From Phycisphaera sp. (GTDB lineage Bacteria > Planctomycetota > Phycisphaerae > Phycisphaerales > Phycisphaeraceae), in the NCBI GenBank assembly GCA_016125215.1, contig WGMF01000049.1, forward strand, positions 1 through 37,071: DNA of 37,071 nt, in the 5' to 3' direction. Every line of letters begins with the position of its first letter. Positions within the stretch are counted from its first letter, which is position 1. A model generated the notes under the pieces. It was not told the origin of the DNA. It searched no databases and saw nothing but the letters and a program-made list of their open reading frames with translations. Below, one piece after another: positions 7,452 to 14,875 of this stretch. The position numbers and the translations under genes were made by a program.

Positions 7452-8451
7452 AGATTGGGGTCGTCACACTTCCGACGAACGCTGGGCACTGCCCCTTGAA
7501 CGGGCACGTCGAGCACATCATGGGCGAGGGCGCCGCGTAGTCGTGGCCGGCCTTGATGGCGGACCACACCTGGCGGACGTTCTCTGTCAGCACCGTCGCC
7601 TCCTGGTCAGCACCATGCGCGGATGACGCACTCGCATGGGGCACGTCGAGCACCTGCACCACCGGCGACTTGGCCTTGGTCACCACCACAAAGTGCAACG
7701 ACACCGGCAGGCTCAATCCCCGCGCCATCCGTTGGACGGTCCGCGCATACAGACGAAGCTGCTCCGCGTTCTCCACCGCCTTGTCCGGCGTCCACCGCGA
7801 TCGGCTCGTCTTCCAATCGACCACGTGCAAGCTTCCGGGTGTCCGCGTCACCAGGTCTACTCTTGCCAACACGTCGGGCAGGTCCTCTGCCAACGTCGTG
7901 GTCAGCTCCTCCTCGATGCCCACAATCTCCCCGTGCGGCTGCGACGCGGCGGACCCCCGGAAGGCGCCGAGCATGCGCTGGGCCAACTCGACCACGTCGG
8001 ACATCGACTCGTTCTTGTTGAACTTCACAGCCACCCCCGGAAGCTTTTCACACTGGAGCTGCCAGGCGGCCATGAAGGCGTGCATCAGGTCGCCCTCCCC
8101 TGTGGGTAAGCCTTCGAGCAGCCTGCGGAAGTACATCTCCATTGCGGCGTGGATCGCACCGCCAAAGACCAGGCTCACCGGCTGGAACTCGGGCTGGGCC
8201 TTCTCGACGTAGACAAACGCAAACTTCCGGGGACACCCCCGGAAGGTGGAGAGTTGGGAGTGGGAGACGTAGGGCCGACCGGTAAGACGCATGGCCTGCT
8301 CGTTGGCCTCTCTGACCGGCGTGGACGCCCTCTGCGCCCCCCGCGCGGGGCGGGAGGGGGTGTTGGGTGGGGTGGCGACGGGGTGCTGCAGCGCGCGCTT
8401 AGACGTGTTTACGGACGATCGGCGCTTCGCGCCGGTGTGGGTGCGGGTCAT
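7450..8451 (-). CDS. PD-(D/E)XK nuclease, RecB/Cas4-like, with predicted Fe-S cluster
   Basis: The product has 333 residues from an ATG at 8451 that has GGAG 8 nt upstream; the reading frame is open further upstream but lacks a better ribosome site. After a basic low-complexity tail (1-60), the nuclease fold shows His101 (GGAIHAAME), Glu180, Asp199 (ARVDLV), Asp212-x-Lys214 (VVDWKTS) and Gln231 (AEQLRLYA). One Cys in FRGCPRKF (73) and a C-terminal CxxCx5C (313, 316, 322) form the four-cysteine pattern of AddB and Cas4 proteins. It should be a metal-dependent DNA exonuclease. It runs convergent to the tracrRNA, with its stop inside the tracrRNA terminator. It could be a phage-type recombination exonuclease or could trim prespacers like Cas4; only the domain call is firm. 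Confidence 0.88.
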   Translation of the reverse strand: MTRTHTGAKRRSSVNTSKRALQHPVATPPNTPSRPARGAQRASTPVREANEQAMRLTGRPYVSHSQLSTFRGCPRKFAFVYVEKAQPEFQPVSLVFGGAIHAAMEMYFRRLLEGLPTGEGDLMHAFMAAWQLQCEKLPGVAVKFNKNESMSDVVELAQRMLGAFRGSAASQPHGEIVGIEEELTTTLAEDLPDVLARVDLVTRTPGSLHVVDWKTSRSRWTPDKAVENAEQLRLYARTVQRMARGLSLPVSLHFVVVTKAKSPVVQVLDVPHASASSAHGADQEATVLTENVRQVWSAIKAGHDYAAPSPMMCSTCPFKGQCPAFVGSVTTPI

Positions 8452-8476
8452 GGGGGGATCTCCGTGGTATGGGGTT

Positions 8477-8587
8477 GAATTGGAAAGTTCCAATTCACCA
8501 CGACCGGACCGTTCCGGCCGTGGTGAGAAGGGATGGGGGGATGGGATCAAGTCAGCCACGCGGGGGAGGCGTTAGGAATTTCCTAAC
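8477..8587. promoter_or_regulatory. Cluster of three inverted repeats upstream of the nuclease gene
   Basis: Three palindromes lie between the nuclease gene and the upstream gene. They are GAATTGGAA/TTCCAATTC (8477-8496, 2-bp centre), a long imperfect stem from CACCACG to CGTGGTG (8496-8525) and GTTAGGAA/TTCCTAAC (8571-8587, 1-bp centre). All share a GGAA-centre-TTCC or GGA-centre-TTCC core. They could be repeated operator sites for one dimeric regulator, or RNA hairpins in the transcript. Confidence 0.5.
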
Positions 8588-8657
8588 CGCAGGAAGCCCC
8601 GGGCGGTGACTTTCTGGTCGGACCGGCCCAACGCATCAGGCTTTATGACTCCACAGA

Positions 8658-9242
8658 TCAGCGAGCGCGCCCGTTGGAGCCTTGGGGCTGGCCGGAGGGG
8701 TCCGAAGATCCCCCGGATCCCCCGTTGTCCGGCGCGCCTGAGACGCGCTCCTCGTGGCTTTGCAGGCCCTTGAGGTGGTCGATGACCTTGCTGGCTTCGC
8801 GCAGGGTCAGGTCGTTAAAGACCCAGCCGAACTCTTGGTCGACTTCCGCTTCGGGTTCCAGGCCTAAACGACGGGCGATGGACTCGATAGCGCGACGCTG
8901 AGAGCGGGTCATGGCGGTGGAGCGGTCGTGTCCGTTGCGGCCATTCGAGGAGGGACGGCGGGTCGTATCCGGCCGGCTGTAGCGCCGGTCACTCCGATCC
9001 CCACGCTCGGTGTAGTCGGTCTGGCGTTGCGTGGATGGGGCCGGCGTGTTGCTGGACTTCTCAGCCTGACGCGACAGGGCCTGTTCAGCCTGTTCGTAGA
9101 GCGCATCGATCTGAGCTTGGAGTTCGTCGGGACGGGACAGCAGGGACTGGTCGAGTTCGGCGGTGATGTTGATGGACAGCCCGGTGGATTGGAAGTCGCG
9201 CGAGGCCTTGCGTGAGAGGCCGACGTTAAGGGTGAGGGGCAT
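8658..9242 (-). CDS. Hypothetical protein, accessory to the nuclease, mobile-element type
   Basis: The 194-residue product has three parts. The N-terminal domain (1-65) is compact and begins MPLTLNVGLSRKASRDFQ. The middle (about 65-110) is charged, low-complexity and rich in Arg, Asp, Ser and Thr. A conserved-looking C-terminal helical segment (111-160) runs from TRSQRRAIESIARRLGL to LREASKVIDHLK, followed by a Gly/Ser tail. Similar C-terminal segments are attached to phage single-strand annealing and related recombination proteins, from memory of the family pattern. AAGGAG lies 8 nt before the ATG. It is in tandem with the nuclease 200 bp downstream, so the two may form an exonuclease plus ssDNA-handling module. 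The function is not established. Confidence 0.7.
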   Translation of the reverse strand: MPLTLNVGLSRKASRDFQSTGLSINITAELDQSLLSRPDELQAQIDALYEQAEQALSRQAEKSSNTPAPSTQRQTDYTERGDRSDRRYSRPDTTRRPSSNGRNGHDRSTAMTRSQRRAIESIARRLGLEPEAEVDQEFGWVFNDLTLREASKVIDHLKGLQSHEERVSGAPDNGGSGGSSDPSGQPQGSNGRAR

Positions 9243-9269
9243 GCGTGAATCTCCTTGGTGAGGTGGGTA

Positions 9270-9302
9270 ACAAGTAAAACAACCACCCCACGGCGGGGTG
9301 GT
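9270..9302 (-). terminator. Possible terminator or leader hairpin upstream of the 194-aa gene
   Basis: ACCACCCC (9282-9289) pairs perfectly with GGGGTGGT (9295-9302) around a 5-nt loop. Read on the minus strand the stem is followed by TTGTTTTA. It lies 40 bp before the start of the 194-aa gene, so it could end a transcript from the recombinase side or attenuate the gene. Confidence 0.45.
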
Positions 9303-9486
9303 CGTTCGTGATCAGGGAATGTCGAAGGGCGTTAAGCGTAGAGCGGTGCTGTCGACGGCACGGGCCCGCTTAGCGGTGGAAGAAGGCGTTTCGGGCGTGA
9401 TCCGGCGCCGGAAGCCTAAACCGACCGGGCTTTATCAGTAGATAGTGACGCAAAACAAGCCGTTTTAGCCAGTCACAGCGGCACGC

Positions 9487-9514
9487 AAAAATTAAGACGG
9501 GGTTGAGCAACCCC
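9487..9514 (-). terminator. Possible rho-independent terminator downstream of the recombinase
   Basis: On the minus strand GGGGTT and AACCCC form a 6-bp stem with a 4-nt loop, then GTCTTAATTTTT follows. It lies about 200 bp after the recombinase stop, on the same strand. Confidence 0.5.
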
Positions 9515-9712
9515 ATGAAACAGGCCAAAGGGCCGGGTAAGCGGGTCGCCCGGGGGGGTTTTTGAGCCTTGGTGTGGGTGGCCGGGAGCAAGCACCCCGC
9601 GTAGGAGCGCAGAATGAGGGGTTGAAAGTGCTTGTAGTAAACAGCAAAGTCGCCCGCGTGTTACCGGTTTGGCCTCCACGATCTTGCCTTTGCCATCCCG
9701 ACGCACGCGGGC

Positions 9713-11149
9713 CTAAACCCCGGGCTTGGTGGCGGCTTGTGCCTGCTCGGGTGCCGTGGGCAAAAGGATGGGCTTGAACTTTTTCTCCATCTCATCCAAC
9801 GCACGGTCGAGGGAAGCTGTGGGGATCAGGGCCGGGTCGTTGCTCACGTAGTAACTCGCGGTCCTGCTGTCGCGGTGTGAGAGGTAAAGATCGGTCAGGG
9901 CAAGGTCGATGGGCGAGCTGGACTTGCCGATCTCCTCGATGAACTGGGCGCCCGTGTCGCGCAGCTGCGAGAAGACCGCCTTGACCTTGGCCCTTTTGGC
10001 GAGCTTCGAAAAGAAGGTACCGATACGATCACGGTCGGCGGTGTTCAGGGGTGTGCCCATAGCCGTGACGAAGAGACGCTCCCGGTTATCCCGATTCACA
10101 TCGTCCAGTGCGGCGTGGATAAGGTCGGCGGTGATCTTCCAGAGCTTGTGCTTGCTGGGGACATCGGTCTTTTCCCGTCGTTTGGCGATGTACCCCGGCG
10201 CCACCTCCAGGTCTTTGGGTTTAAGGTCGCTGATGTCTTTCGAGTAGTACCCGCAGTTGAGCCCCAGCGCGATCCAGCACCTCATGCGGTTGTCCGCCAG
10301 ACTCCACAACTTCTTGACCACTTCCAGCGACAATGGCTTGCCCGAGCGTGCCACCGGGACCTTGCTGCCGATCTCATCCATGTTGCGCGGCTGCTCGACG
10401 ATCTTGCGTTTGCTGTAGGCCCACTTGATGAAAGGCTTGAGGTGTTTGAGCTTGTCGTTAAAGGTGTGGGCGCTGTATTCCTCGGCGCCGAGTTTCTGTT
10501 CGAGATACCTGCGGTAGCCATCCAGAATGGTTTCGGTGTGCTGGGCGTCGCCCCAGTCTTCCTGGCCGGCGAAGGCTTTGAAGGTGCTCATGCCGTTCTG
10601 CATGCCCTTGTAGCCCCGGTCGCCCAGCGCCCGCTTGCTGTGACCCGTGGACGAGGCAGACACCTCGACACGGCGTTTCTGGTCTTCGAGGTATTCCACG
10701 ACCGTTGCGGCGATCGAACCCTTGGCGATCTGCGGAGCCACGCGACGGGGCTTTTGGAGCGGCTTGGCGCCTAAGACATACTCGATCGGGGACCTGCCCA
10801 ACAACAGGTCTTCGAGGGTGCCGGCTTGTTGGGCCTCGGCGATCTCGTCCCACAGCTGCTTGCCCTTGAGTTGATCGAGGTGGCCGTCGGGATCGTGGCT
10901 GGCTGCTTGTTCTTTAGCGAGGCGGTAGAGCCTGTTGCGCAACGCCACGGTATTGGCCCGGTCTTCCTGTTGGGCGGCGAGGTCGTCCATGTAGGCGCGG
11001 TATTTCCTGCGGGCCCTGTTATAGCTGGCCGTGTCTCCAGCGTTTTTGCCGCTGCCGAAGTAGAAGGTCTTGCCGTCGATCACTTTCTTCCAACGCTTGC
11101 TTGGCTTGTGGAAAGAGAGCTCGAGGCCGGTGGTGGAGGGGCGAGCCAT
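9713..11149 (-). CDS. Divergent tyrosine recombinase (integrase)
   Basis: The product has 478 residues from the ATG at 11149. That start has GGAG 7 nt upstream and lies about 20 nt after the start predicted from a promoter at 11176-11204; the longer frame to 11194 would begin inside the promoter. The N-terminal half looks like arm and core-binding domains. The catalytic domain shows box I ALGLNCGYYSKDISDL (294-309), box II QLRDTGAQ with Arg397, and LSHRDSRTASYY with His425 and Tyr433/434. The box I Arg is absent and the box II His position is Ser394. Similar departures occur in planctomycete integrases, from memory. It sits next to the 3' end of a tRNA-Arg gene, the usual place for an element integrase, and probably moves the island to its left. 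Confidence 0.85.
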   Translation of the reverse strand: MARPSTTGLELSFHKPSKRWKKVIDGKTFYFGSGKNAGDTASYNRARRKYRAYMDDLAAQQEDRANTVALRNRLYRLAKEQAASHDPDGHLDQLKGKQLWDEIAEAQQAGTLEDLLLGRSPIEYVLGAKPLQKPRRVAPQIAKGSIAATVVEYLEDQKRRVEVSASSTGHSKRALGDRGYKGMQNGMSTFKAFAGQEDWGDAQHTETILDGYRRYLEQKLGAEEYSAHTFNDKLKHLKPFIKWAYSKRKIVEQPRNMDEIGSKVPVARSGKPLSLEVVKKLWSLADNRMRCWIALGLNCGYYSKDISDLKPKDLEVAPGYIAKRREKTDVPSKHKLWKITADLIHAALDDVNRDNRERLFVTAMGTPLNTADRDRIGTFFSKLAKRAKVKAVFSQLRDTGAQFIEEIGKSSSPIDLALTDLYLSHRDSRTASYYVSNDPALIPTASLDRALDEMEKKFKPILLPTAPEQAQAATKPGV

Positions 11150-11175
11150 GAGGGGTCTCCGGAAGAGGTCCCCAT

Positions 11176-11204
11176 GGTTTACACCCGCCGGCAATAAAGG
11201 TCAA
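11176..11204 (-). promoter_or_regulatory. Putative recombinase promoter
   Basis: On the minus strand, TTGACC (11199-11204) and TAAACC (11176-11181) are 17 bp apart. This predicts a start near 11169 and a short leader to the ATG at 11149. Confidence 0.5.
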
Positions 11205-11313
11205 ATAAGGGTCAGAAATGGTGTCGACGTTCGGGTCATGAGCCAGTTAATCCATAAGTACCTTTGAAAAATGGGCATAACGATGTTGTTTTGTCGATAT
11301 TCCGAACCATCAA

Positions 11314-11387
11314 TACCCCCGAGAGGACTCGAACCTCTGACCTGCCGCTTAGAAGGCGGCTGCTCTATCCAACTGAGCTACGGGGGC
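11314..11387 (-). tRNA. tRNA-Arg (anticodon UCU)
   Basis: The minus strand gives a full 74-nt cloverleaf. The acceptor stem is GCCCCCG with CGGGGGT, the D arm contains GCTCAGTTGGATAGAGC, and the anticodon stem GCCGC/GCGGC has loop CTTCTAA, so the anticodon is TCT. The T arm contains GGTTCGAGTCC. The discriminator is A and CCA is not encoded. The 3' end faces the recombinase gene about 165 bp away, making it a likely attachment site. Confidence 0.96.
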
Positions 11388-11514
11388 GCCGTTGGACACG
11401 GGTGATTGTAACCCGTCCACGGGTGTGTGTGATGACAGACAATGATGATGACAGCCACGCATGGATATGCGTGGGCGGGTCCGGCGTGTTGTGTGATACA
11501 AGCCCGATGCCCGC

Positions 11515-13020
11515 TTATCGTTTGGCGCGTTTGGCCGCGGCGTCTTCGAGAAGCTTCTTCGCTTCGCCGACAAGGTAGAACGAGCCGGTGACGACGATCA
11601 GGTCTTCACGCGAGACGGCTCTTTGTGCCAATCGCAAGGCTTCCTCGAAGCTCGGGGCGGTCTGGGACATCTTGCCGGAGAGATCGTTGAAACGGTACTG
11701 GAGTTCTTCGGGCTCCATGGCGCGGGGGTTGTTCTTGGCGCGGGTGAAGATGATCTTGTCGGCGCCGAGGGCGACTTGCTTGAGCATGCCGTTGACATCT
11801 TTGTCCTGCCCGCAGCCGAAGATGAGCACGAGCGAGTCATAGGCGATGTGAGCGCCCAGCGAGCGGATGAGTGCGTGGATGGAGGCGGCGTTGTGGGCGC
11901 CGTCGAGGATGACGCGCGGCTCGTCGCAGATCTGCTCCATGCGGCCGGCCAGTTGTGTGGACGCCAGGCCCTCGATGACTTTCTCTTCGGGGGCCTCGAA
12001 GCCGAAGGCCTTGAGCTTGTCGAGCATGGCCAGCGCCAGGCCACAGTTGTGGGCCTGGTGTTCACCCTTGAGCGGGACGGGCAGGTGCTCCCATCGGCTG
12101 GTGGGCGTGGTGACGCAGACGCGCGTGTGCGGGCCGAGCTCGCGGTTGGCCTCGAAGCGGAACGAAAAATCGATCTGCTTGCCGGTGTATTCCAGCGGCG
12201 CGCCGACGTGCTGAGCCACTTCATCGAACACACGCACGACGGCGGGTTCCTGCTCGACGCTGATCGCGGGGACGCCCTTCTTCATGATGCCCGCTTTTTC
12301 ACGGGCGATCGAGGCCAGGTCCTTGCCCAGGACGTTCATGTGGTCGAGGCTGATCTGTGTCAGACCGGTGACGAGCGGCGTGACGGCGGTGGTCGAGTCG
12401 AGGCGACCGCCCAGGCCCGTTTCGAGCACCGCGATGTCCACGGCTTGCTCGGCAAAGTGACGCAGGGCGGTGGCGGTCATGATGTCGAAGAAGCTCGGCG
12501 GGTTGGTCGAGAGTTTCGACGCGGCCGCTTCGATCAATCGGAAGGTCTCGATGACCTCGGCGTAGGGGATGAGTTGGCCCTGGATGGTGATGCGTTCGCG
12601 CAGGTCGATCAGGTGCGGGCTGGTGTAGAGGCCGACCGTGTTGCCGCAGGATTCGAGCATGGACGAGAGCATGGCACAGGTCGAGCCTTTGCCCTTGGTG
12701 CCGGCGATCTGGACGCACTTGATGTCTTCGTGGGGGTTGCCCAGCACGTCGAGCAGGCGTCGCATGCGTTCGAGGCTGAAGGTGCGGTTGTTGTAGCTGA
12801 CGATGCGCATCCGCTCGTAGTCGGTGTGCTCGAAGAGCCAGCGGAGCGCGGTGGCGTAGTTGGTGATGGACGAACTCTTGCGTGAAGAGCGTGAGGCGCC
12901 GCCTTTGCCGGTGGCTTTCTTGGTCTTGGCAGCGGTGGAGCGGGGGGCACGGGCAGTGGAAGATCGCTTCGAGGCCGACCGTGAGGCCTTCGAAGCGGTA
13001 GCAGAGGATGAAGTAGCCAT
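11515..13020 (-). CDS. folC: Bifunctional folylpolyglutamate/dihydrofolate synthase with basic N-terminal tail
   Basis: The 501-residue protein ligates glutamate to dihydropteroate or folates using ATP, in the cytosol. The Mur-ligase-family P-loop GTKGKGST is at 107-114, followed by LYTSPHL (131-137) and the metal-binding ETGLGGRLD (200-208), with LDGAHN further on. Bacterial FolC is about 420-440 residues. The extra length is an N-terminal tail of about 50 residues made mostly of Ser, Ala, Lys, Arg and Thr, like a histone H1 tail. The frame is open throughout and no closer start with a good ribosome site is evident, so the tail is probably real. It is encoded alone, ending 127 bp after the tRNA. 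Confidence 0.93.
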   Translation of the reverse strand: MATSSSATASKASRSASKRSSTARAPRSTAAKTKKATGKGGASRSSRKSSSITNYATALRWLFEHTDYERMRIVSYNNRTFSLERMRRLLDVLGNPHEDIKCVQIAGTKGKGSTCAMLSSMLESCGNTVGLYTSPHLIDLRERITIQGQLIPYAEVIETFRLIEAAASKLSTNPPSFFDIMTATALRHFAEQAVDIAVLETGLGGRLDSTTAVTPLVTGLTQISLDHMNVLGKDLASIAREKAGIMKKGVPAISVEQEPAVVRVFDEVAQHVGAPLEYTGKQIDFSFRFEANRELGPHTRVCVTTPTSRWEHLPVPLKGEHQAHNCGLALAMLDKLKAFGFEAPEEKVIEGLASTQLAGRMEQICDEPRVILDGAHNAASIHALIRSLGAHIAYDSLVLIFGCGQDKDVNGMLKQVALGADKIIFTRAKNNPRAMEPEELQYRFNDLSGKMSQTAPSFEEALRLAQRAVSREDLIVVTGSFYLVGEAKKLLEDAAAKRAKR

Positions 13021-13334
13021 AGTCCAGTATCTTAGCAGAACATTGATTTTTGGTCAAATCAGCGTTTGCAAGGTGTTATCGGGCAGGGGTTTGCGTCGGG
13101 ACAGGGGGATTTTTGAAGATGACACGGATTCGATCTGGAAACTTCGCCGCAGAGGGCGCAGAGATCGCAGAGAAGAATCGGGGATAAAGCACAGAGGATG
13201 TGAGATGTTGAACCCCCGGCGCAAGCGACCGGGCTAAATGGGACCATCCGAAGTCCCTTACCTCCTTACTCCTGACCCTTGTCTCTTCTCTGCGTCCTCT
13301 GCGATCTCTGCGGTGAATGATTTTTGATTCGGCG
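13021..13334. repeat. Intergenic region with a facing pair of CGCAGAG-type repeats and a REP-like hairpin
   Basis: The left arm at 13144-13176 is built from CGCAGAG-like units (GCCGCAGAGGGCGCAGAG and so on). The right arm at 13282-13317 is its approximate inverse complement (CTCTGCGTCCTCTGCGATC). Between them, at 13213-13239, lies a copy of a short element containing GCGCAAGCGACCGGGCTAAA that also occurs twice near 24.8 kb. I see no gene here. The same arm family recurs at 34.1 kb and, degenerately, at 19.8-20.1 kb. Confidence 0.75.
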
Positions 13335-14693
13335 TCACCCGATCTTTTCGCGGCCGGCCATGTAGGGACGCAGGGCGGCGGGGATCGTCACCGAGCCCTC
13401 TGCGTTCTGGTAGAGTTCGAGGATGGGGATGAGGATGCGTGGGCTGGCCAGGACGGTGTTGTTCAGGGCGTGGGCGACGGCGGGCTTGCCGGTCTTCTCG
13501 TCGCGGTAGCGCAGGTTCAGTCGACGGCACTGGTAGTCGTAGAGGCGCGAGGCCGAGTGCGTTTCGCCGAACGAGTCACGCGAGGGCATCCAGCACTCGA
13601 TGTCGATCATGTCCGCATTCTTGGGGCCCAGGTCGCCGGTGCAGCACTGTAACAACCTGTAAGGGAGTTCGAGTCGCTGGAGCAGCGTCTCGACGAAGCC
13701 GATCATTTTTTTGTGCCACGATCGGCTCTCCTGTTCGTCGGCTTTGCAGATCACAACCTGCTCGACCTTGTCGAACTGGTGGATGCGGTAAAGCCCAGCC
13801 GTATCTTTGCCCGCGGCGCCGGCTTCCCTGCGGAAACAGGTGCTTACGGTGACGTACTTGCGGGGGAGGGTTTCGCCGTCGAGGATTTCGCCCTGGTGGT
13901 AGCCCATCAGGCCGACCTCGCCCGTGCCGGTGAGGAACAGGTCGTACCCGCCGCCGCGGTCGGTTTCGTTGACGTGGTAGGCCTGCTCGCGGCCGGCGGG
14001 GAAAAAGCCTGTGCCGACCATCATCTCCTCGCGCACGATGACGGGGACGTTGAGCGGGGTGTAGCCGTTCTCATTGGCCATGAAGTCGTAGGCAAAGCGC
14101 AGGACAGCCTGATGGAGACGCGCGCCGTCGCCGGTGAGGACGTAGCTGCGCGAGCCGGCGAGCTTGACGCCACGCTCGAAGTCGAACAGGCCGAGTTTTG
14201 CACCGAGATCGATATGCGAGAGCGCGTCGAACCCCTTGTTTTCCTTGTAGGACTTCCGGGGGTCGAACCACTGAGGGTTCCATCGGCGAAGCTCGACGTT
14301 GTCGTCGGCGCTCTTGCCCACCGGCACGTCGGGGTCGGGCGGTTGCGGGATCGTGAGCCAGATGGCGTCGCGCTGCGGTTCGAGTTGGGCGACGGTAGCG
14401 GAGAGTTTTTGTTCGAGTTCTTTGATCTCGTTGGGGCGGGCCTGGAGAGATTTCATCTGCGCCTCGAGCGCCGATTTCTCATCACCCTGGGCCTTCTTGA
14501 GTTTGCCCGCGAGCATCCCGATCTCTTTGCCGATCTTGTTTTTCTCCGCGGTGAGTTGTTCGAGTTCGGTCTGCGTGGCGCGGAGTTTTGAGTCGAGTTC
14601 GAGCAGGCCATCGATGTCGACGGCCATGCCCTTGTCGGCTGCGCCCTTGCGGTATTTGTCGGGGTTTTGTCGGAGGTCTTTGAGGTCGATCAT
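13335..14693 (-). CDS. serS: Seryl-tRNA synthetase
   Basis: The 452-residue class II synthetase charges tRNA-Ser with serine. Residues 1-110 form the long antiparallel coiled-coil arm that grips the tRNA (MIDLKDLRQNPDKYR at the start). The catalytic domain shows LTGTGEVGL, motif 2 FRREAGAAGKDTAGLYR and HQFDKVE. Motif 3 reads LNNTVLASPRILIPILE instead of the more usual NGSGLAVGR form but keeps the motif 3 Arg. Length is slightly above the usual 420-430. It is monocistronic; both flanks hold inverted repeats. Confidence 0.97.
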   Translation of the reverse strand: MIDLKDLRQNPDKYRKGAADKGMAVDIDGLLELDSKLRATQTELEQLTAEKNKIGKEIGMLAGKLKKAQGDEKSALEAQMKSLQARPNEIKELEQKLSATVAQLEPQRDAIWLTIPQPPDPDVPVGKSADDNVELRRWNPQWFDPRKSYKENKGFDALSHIDLGAKLGLFDFERGVKLAGSRSYVLTGDGARLHQAVLRFAYDFMANENGYTPLNVPVIVREEMMVGTGFFPAGREQAYHVNETDRGGGYDLFLTGTGEVGLMGYHQGEILDGETLPRKYVTVSTCFRREAGAAGKDTAGLYRIHQFDKVEQVVICKADEQESRSWHKKMIGFVETLLQRLELPYRLLQCCTGDLGPKNADMIDIECWMPSRDSFGETHSASRLYDYQCRRLNLRYRDEKTGKPAVAHALNNTVLASPRILIPILELYQNAEGSVTIPAALRPYMAGREKIG

Positions 14694-14770
14694 GGCGCGT
14701 GCCCGTGTGTTATCGAGGGGCGACAGTATCGGGCAAAGCGTGGGATGTCACAAGCGGGGTGCGAAGTCTT

Positions 14771-14853
14771 ACTGTCGGGTGCCACTGGCGGCTTGTCCGC
14801 CAGTGAAAATGCCGAGCGTTTCTAGCACAGGCGGACAAGCCGCCAGTGGCAGA
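14771..14853. repeat. Dispersed inverted-repeat element, copy 1
   Basis: GCCACTGGCGGCTTGTCCGC (14781-14800) is the exact inverse complement of 14831-14850. An ACTGTCGGGT box precedes it. A second copy with the same preceding box lies at 32591-32670. The element sits between serS and the TPR gene and could fold into a stem of at least 20 bp in RNA from either strand. Confidence 0.85.
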
Positions 14854-14875
14854 CATAGGCCTATCGCACGTTTTT

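Larger units (their letters stand above)
9243..9712. other. Intergenic region between the 194-aa gene and the recombinase, no confident gene
   Basis: This stretch of about 470 bp holds two hairpins read on the minus strand (described separately) and a few short open frames without ribosome sites or recognisable composition. A 77-codon frame starting with GTG at 9706, just after the recombinase stop, begins RRDGKGKIVEAKPVTR and then degrades into low-complexity sequence. It may be a gene remnant. I call no CDS here. Confidence 0.5.

Noticed and set aside
1-9700. Second copy of the tRNA-Arg 3' end marking the other end of the island
   Set aside because: Reading the left 11 kb I found no match to the T-arm and acceptor sequence, so no left attachment site is called in this window.
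9370-9706. Small minus-strand frames between the 194-aa gene and the recombinase
   Set aside because: They overlap each other and a likely terminator, start without ribosome sites and resemble no family. At most they are remnants.
11150-11194. Longer N-terminus of the recombinase starting at 11194
   Set aside because: This start would lie inside the predicted promoter, while the ATG at 11149 has GGAG at the right distance.
11623-12885. 420-codon frame antisense to folC
   Set aside because: It is a shadow frame of a gene whose motifs are clear on the other strand, with no recognisable domain.
13713-14591. Antisense frame of 292 codons in serS
   Set aside because: serS is certain on the minus strand. 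The opposite frame has GC-driven composition only.
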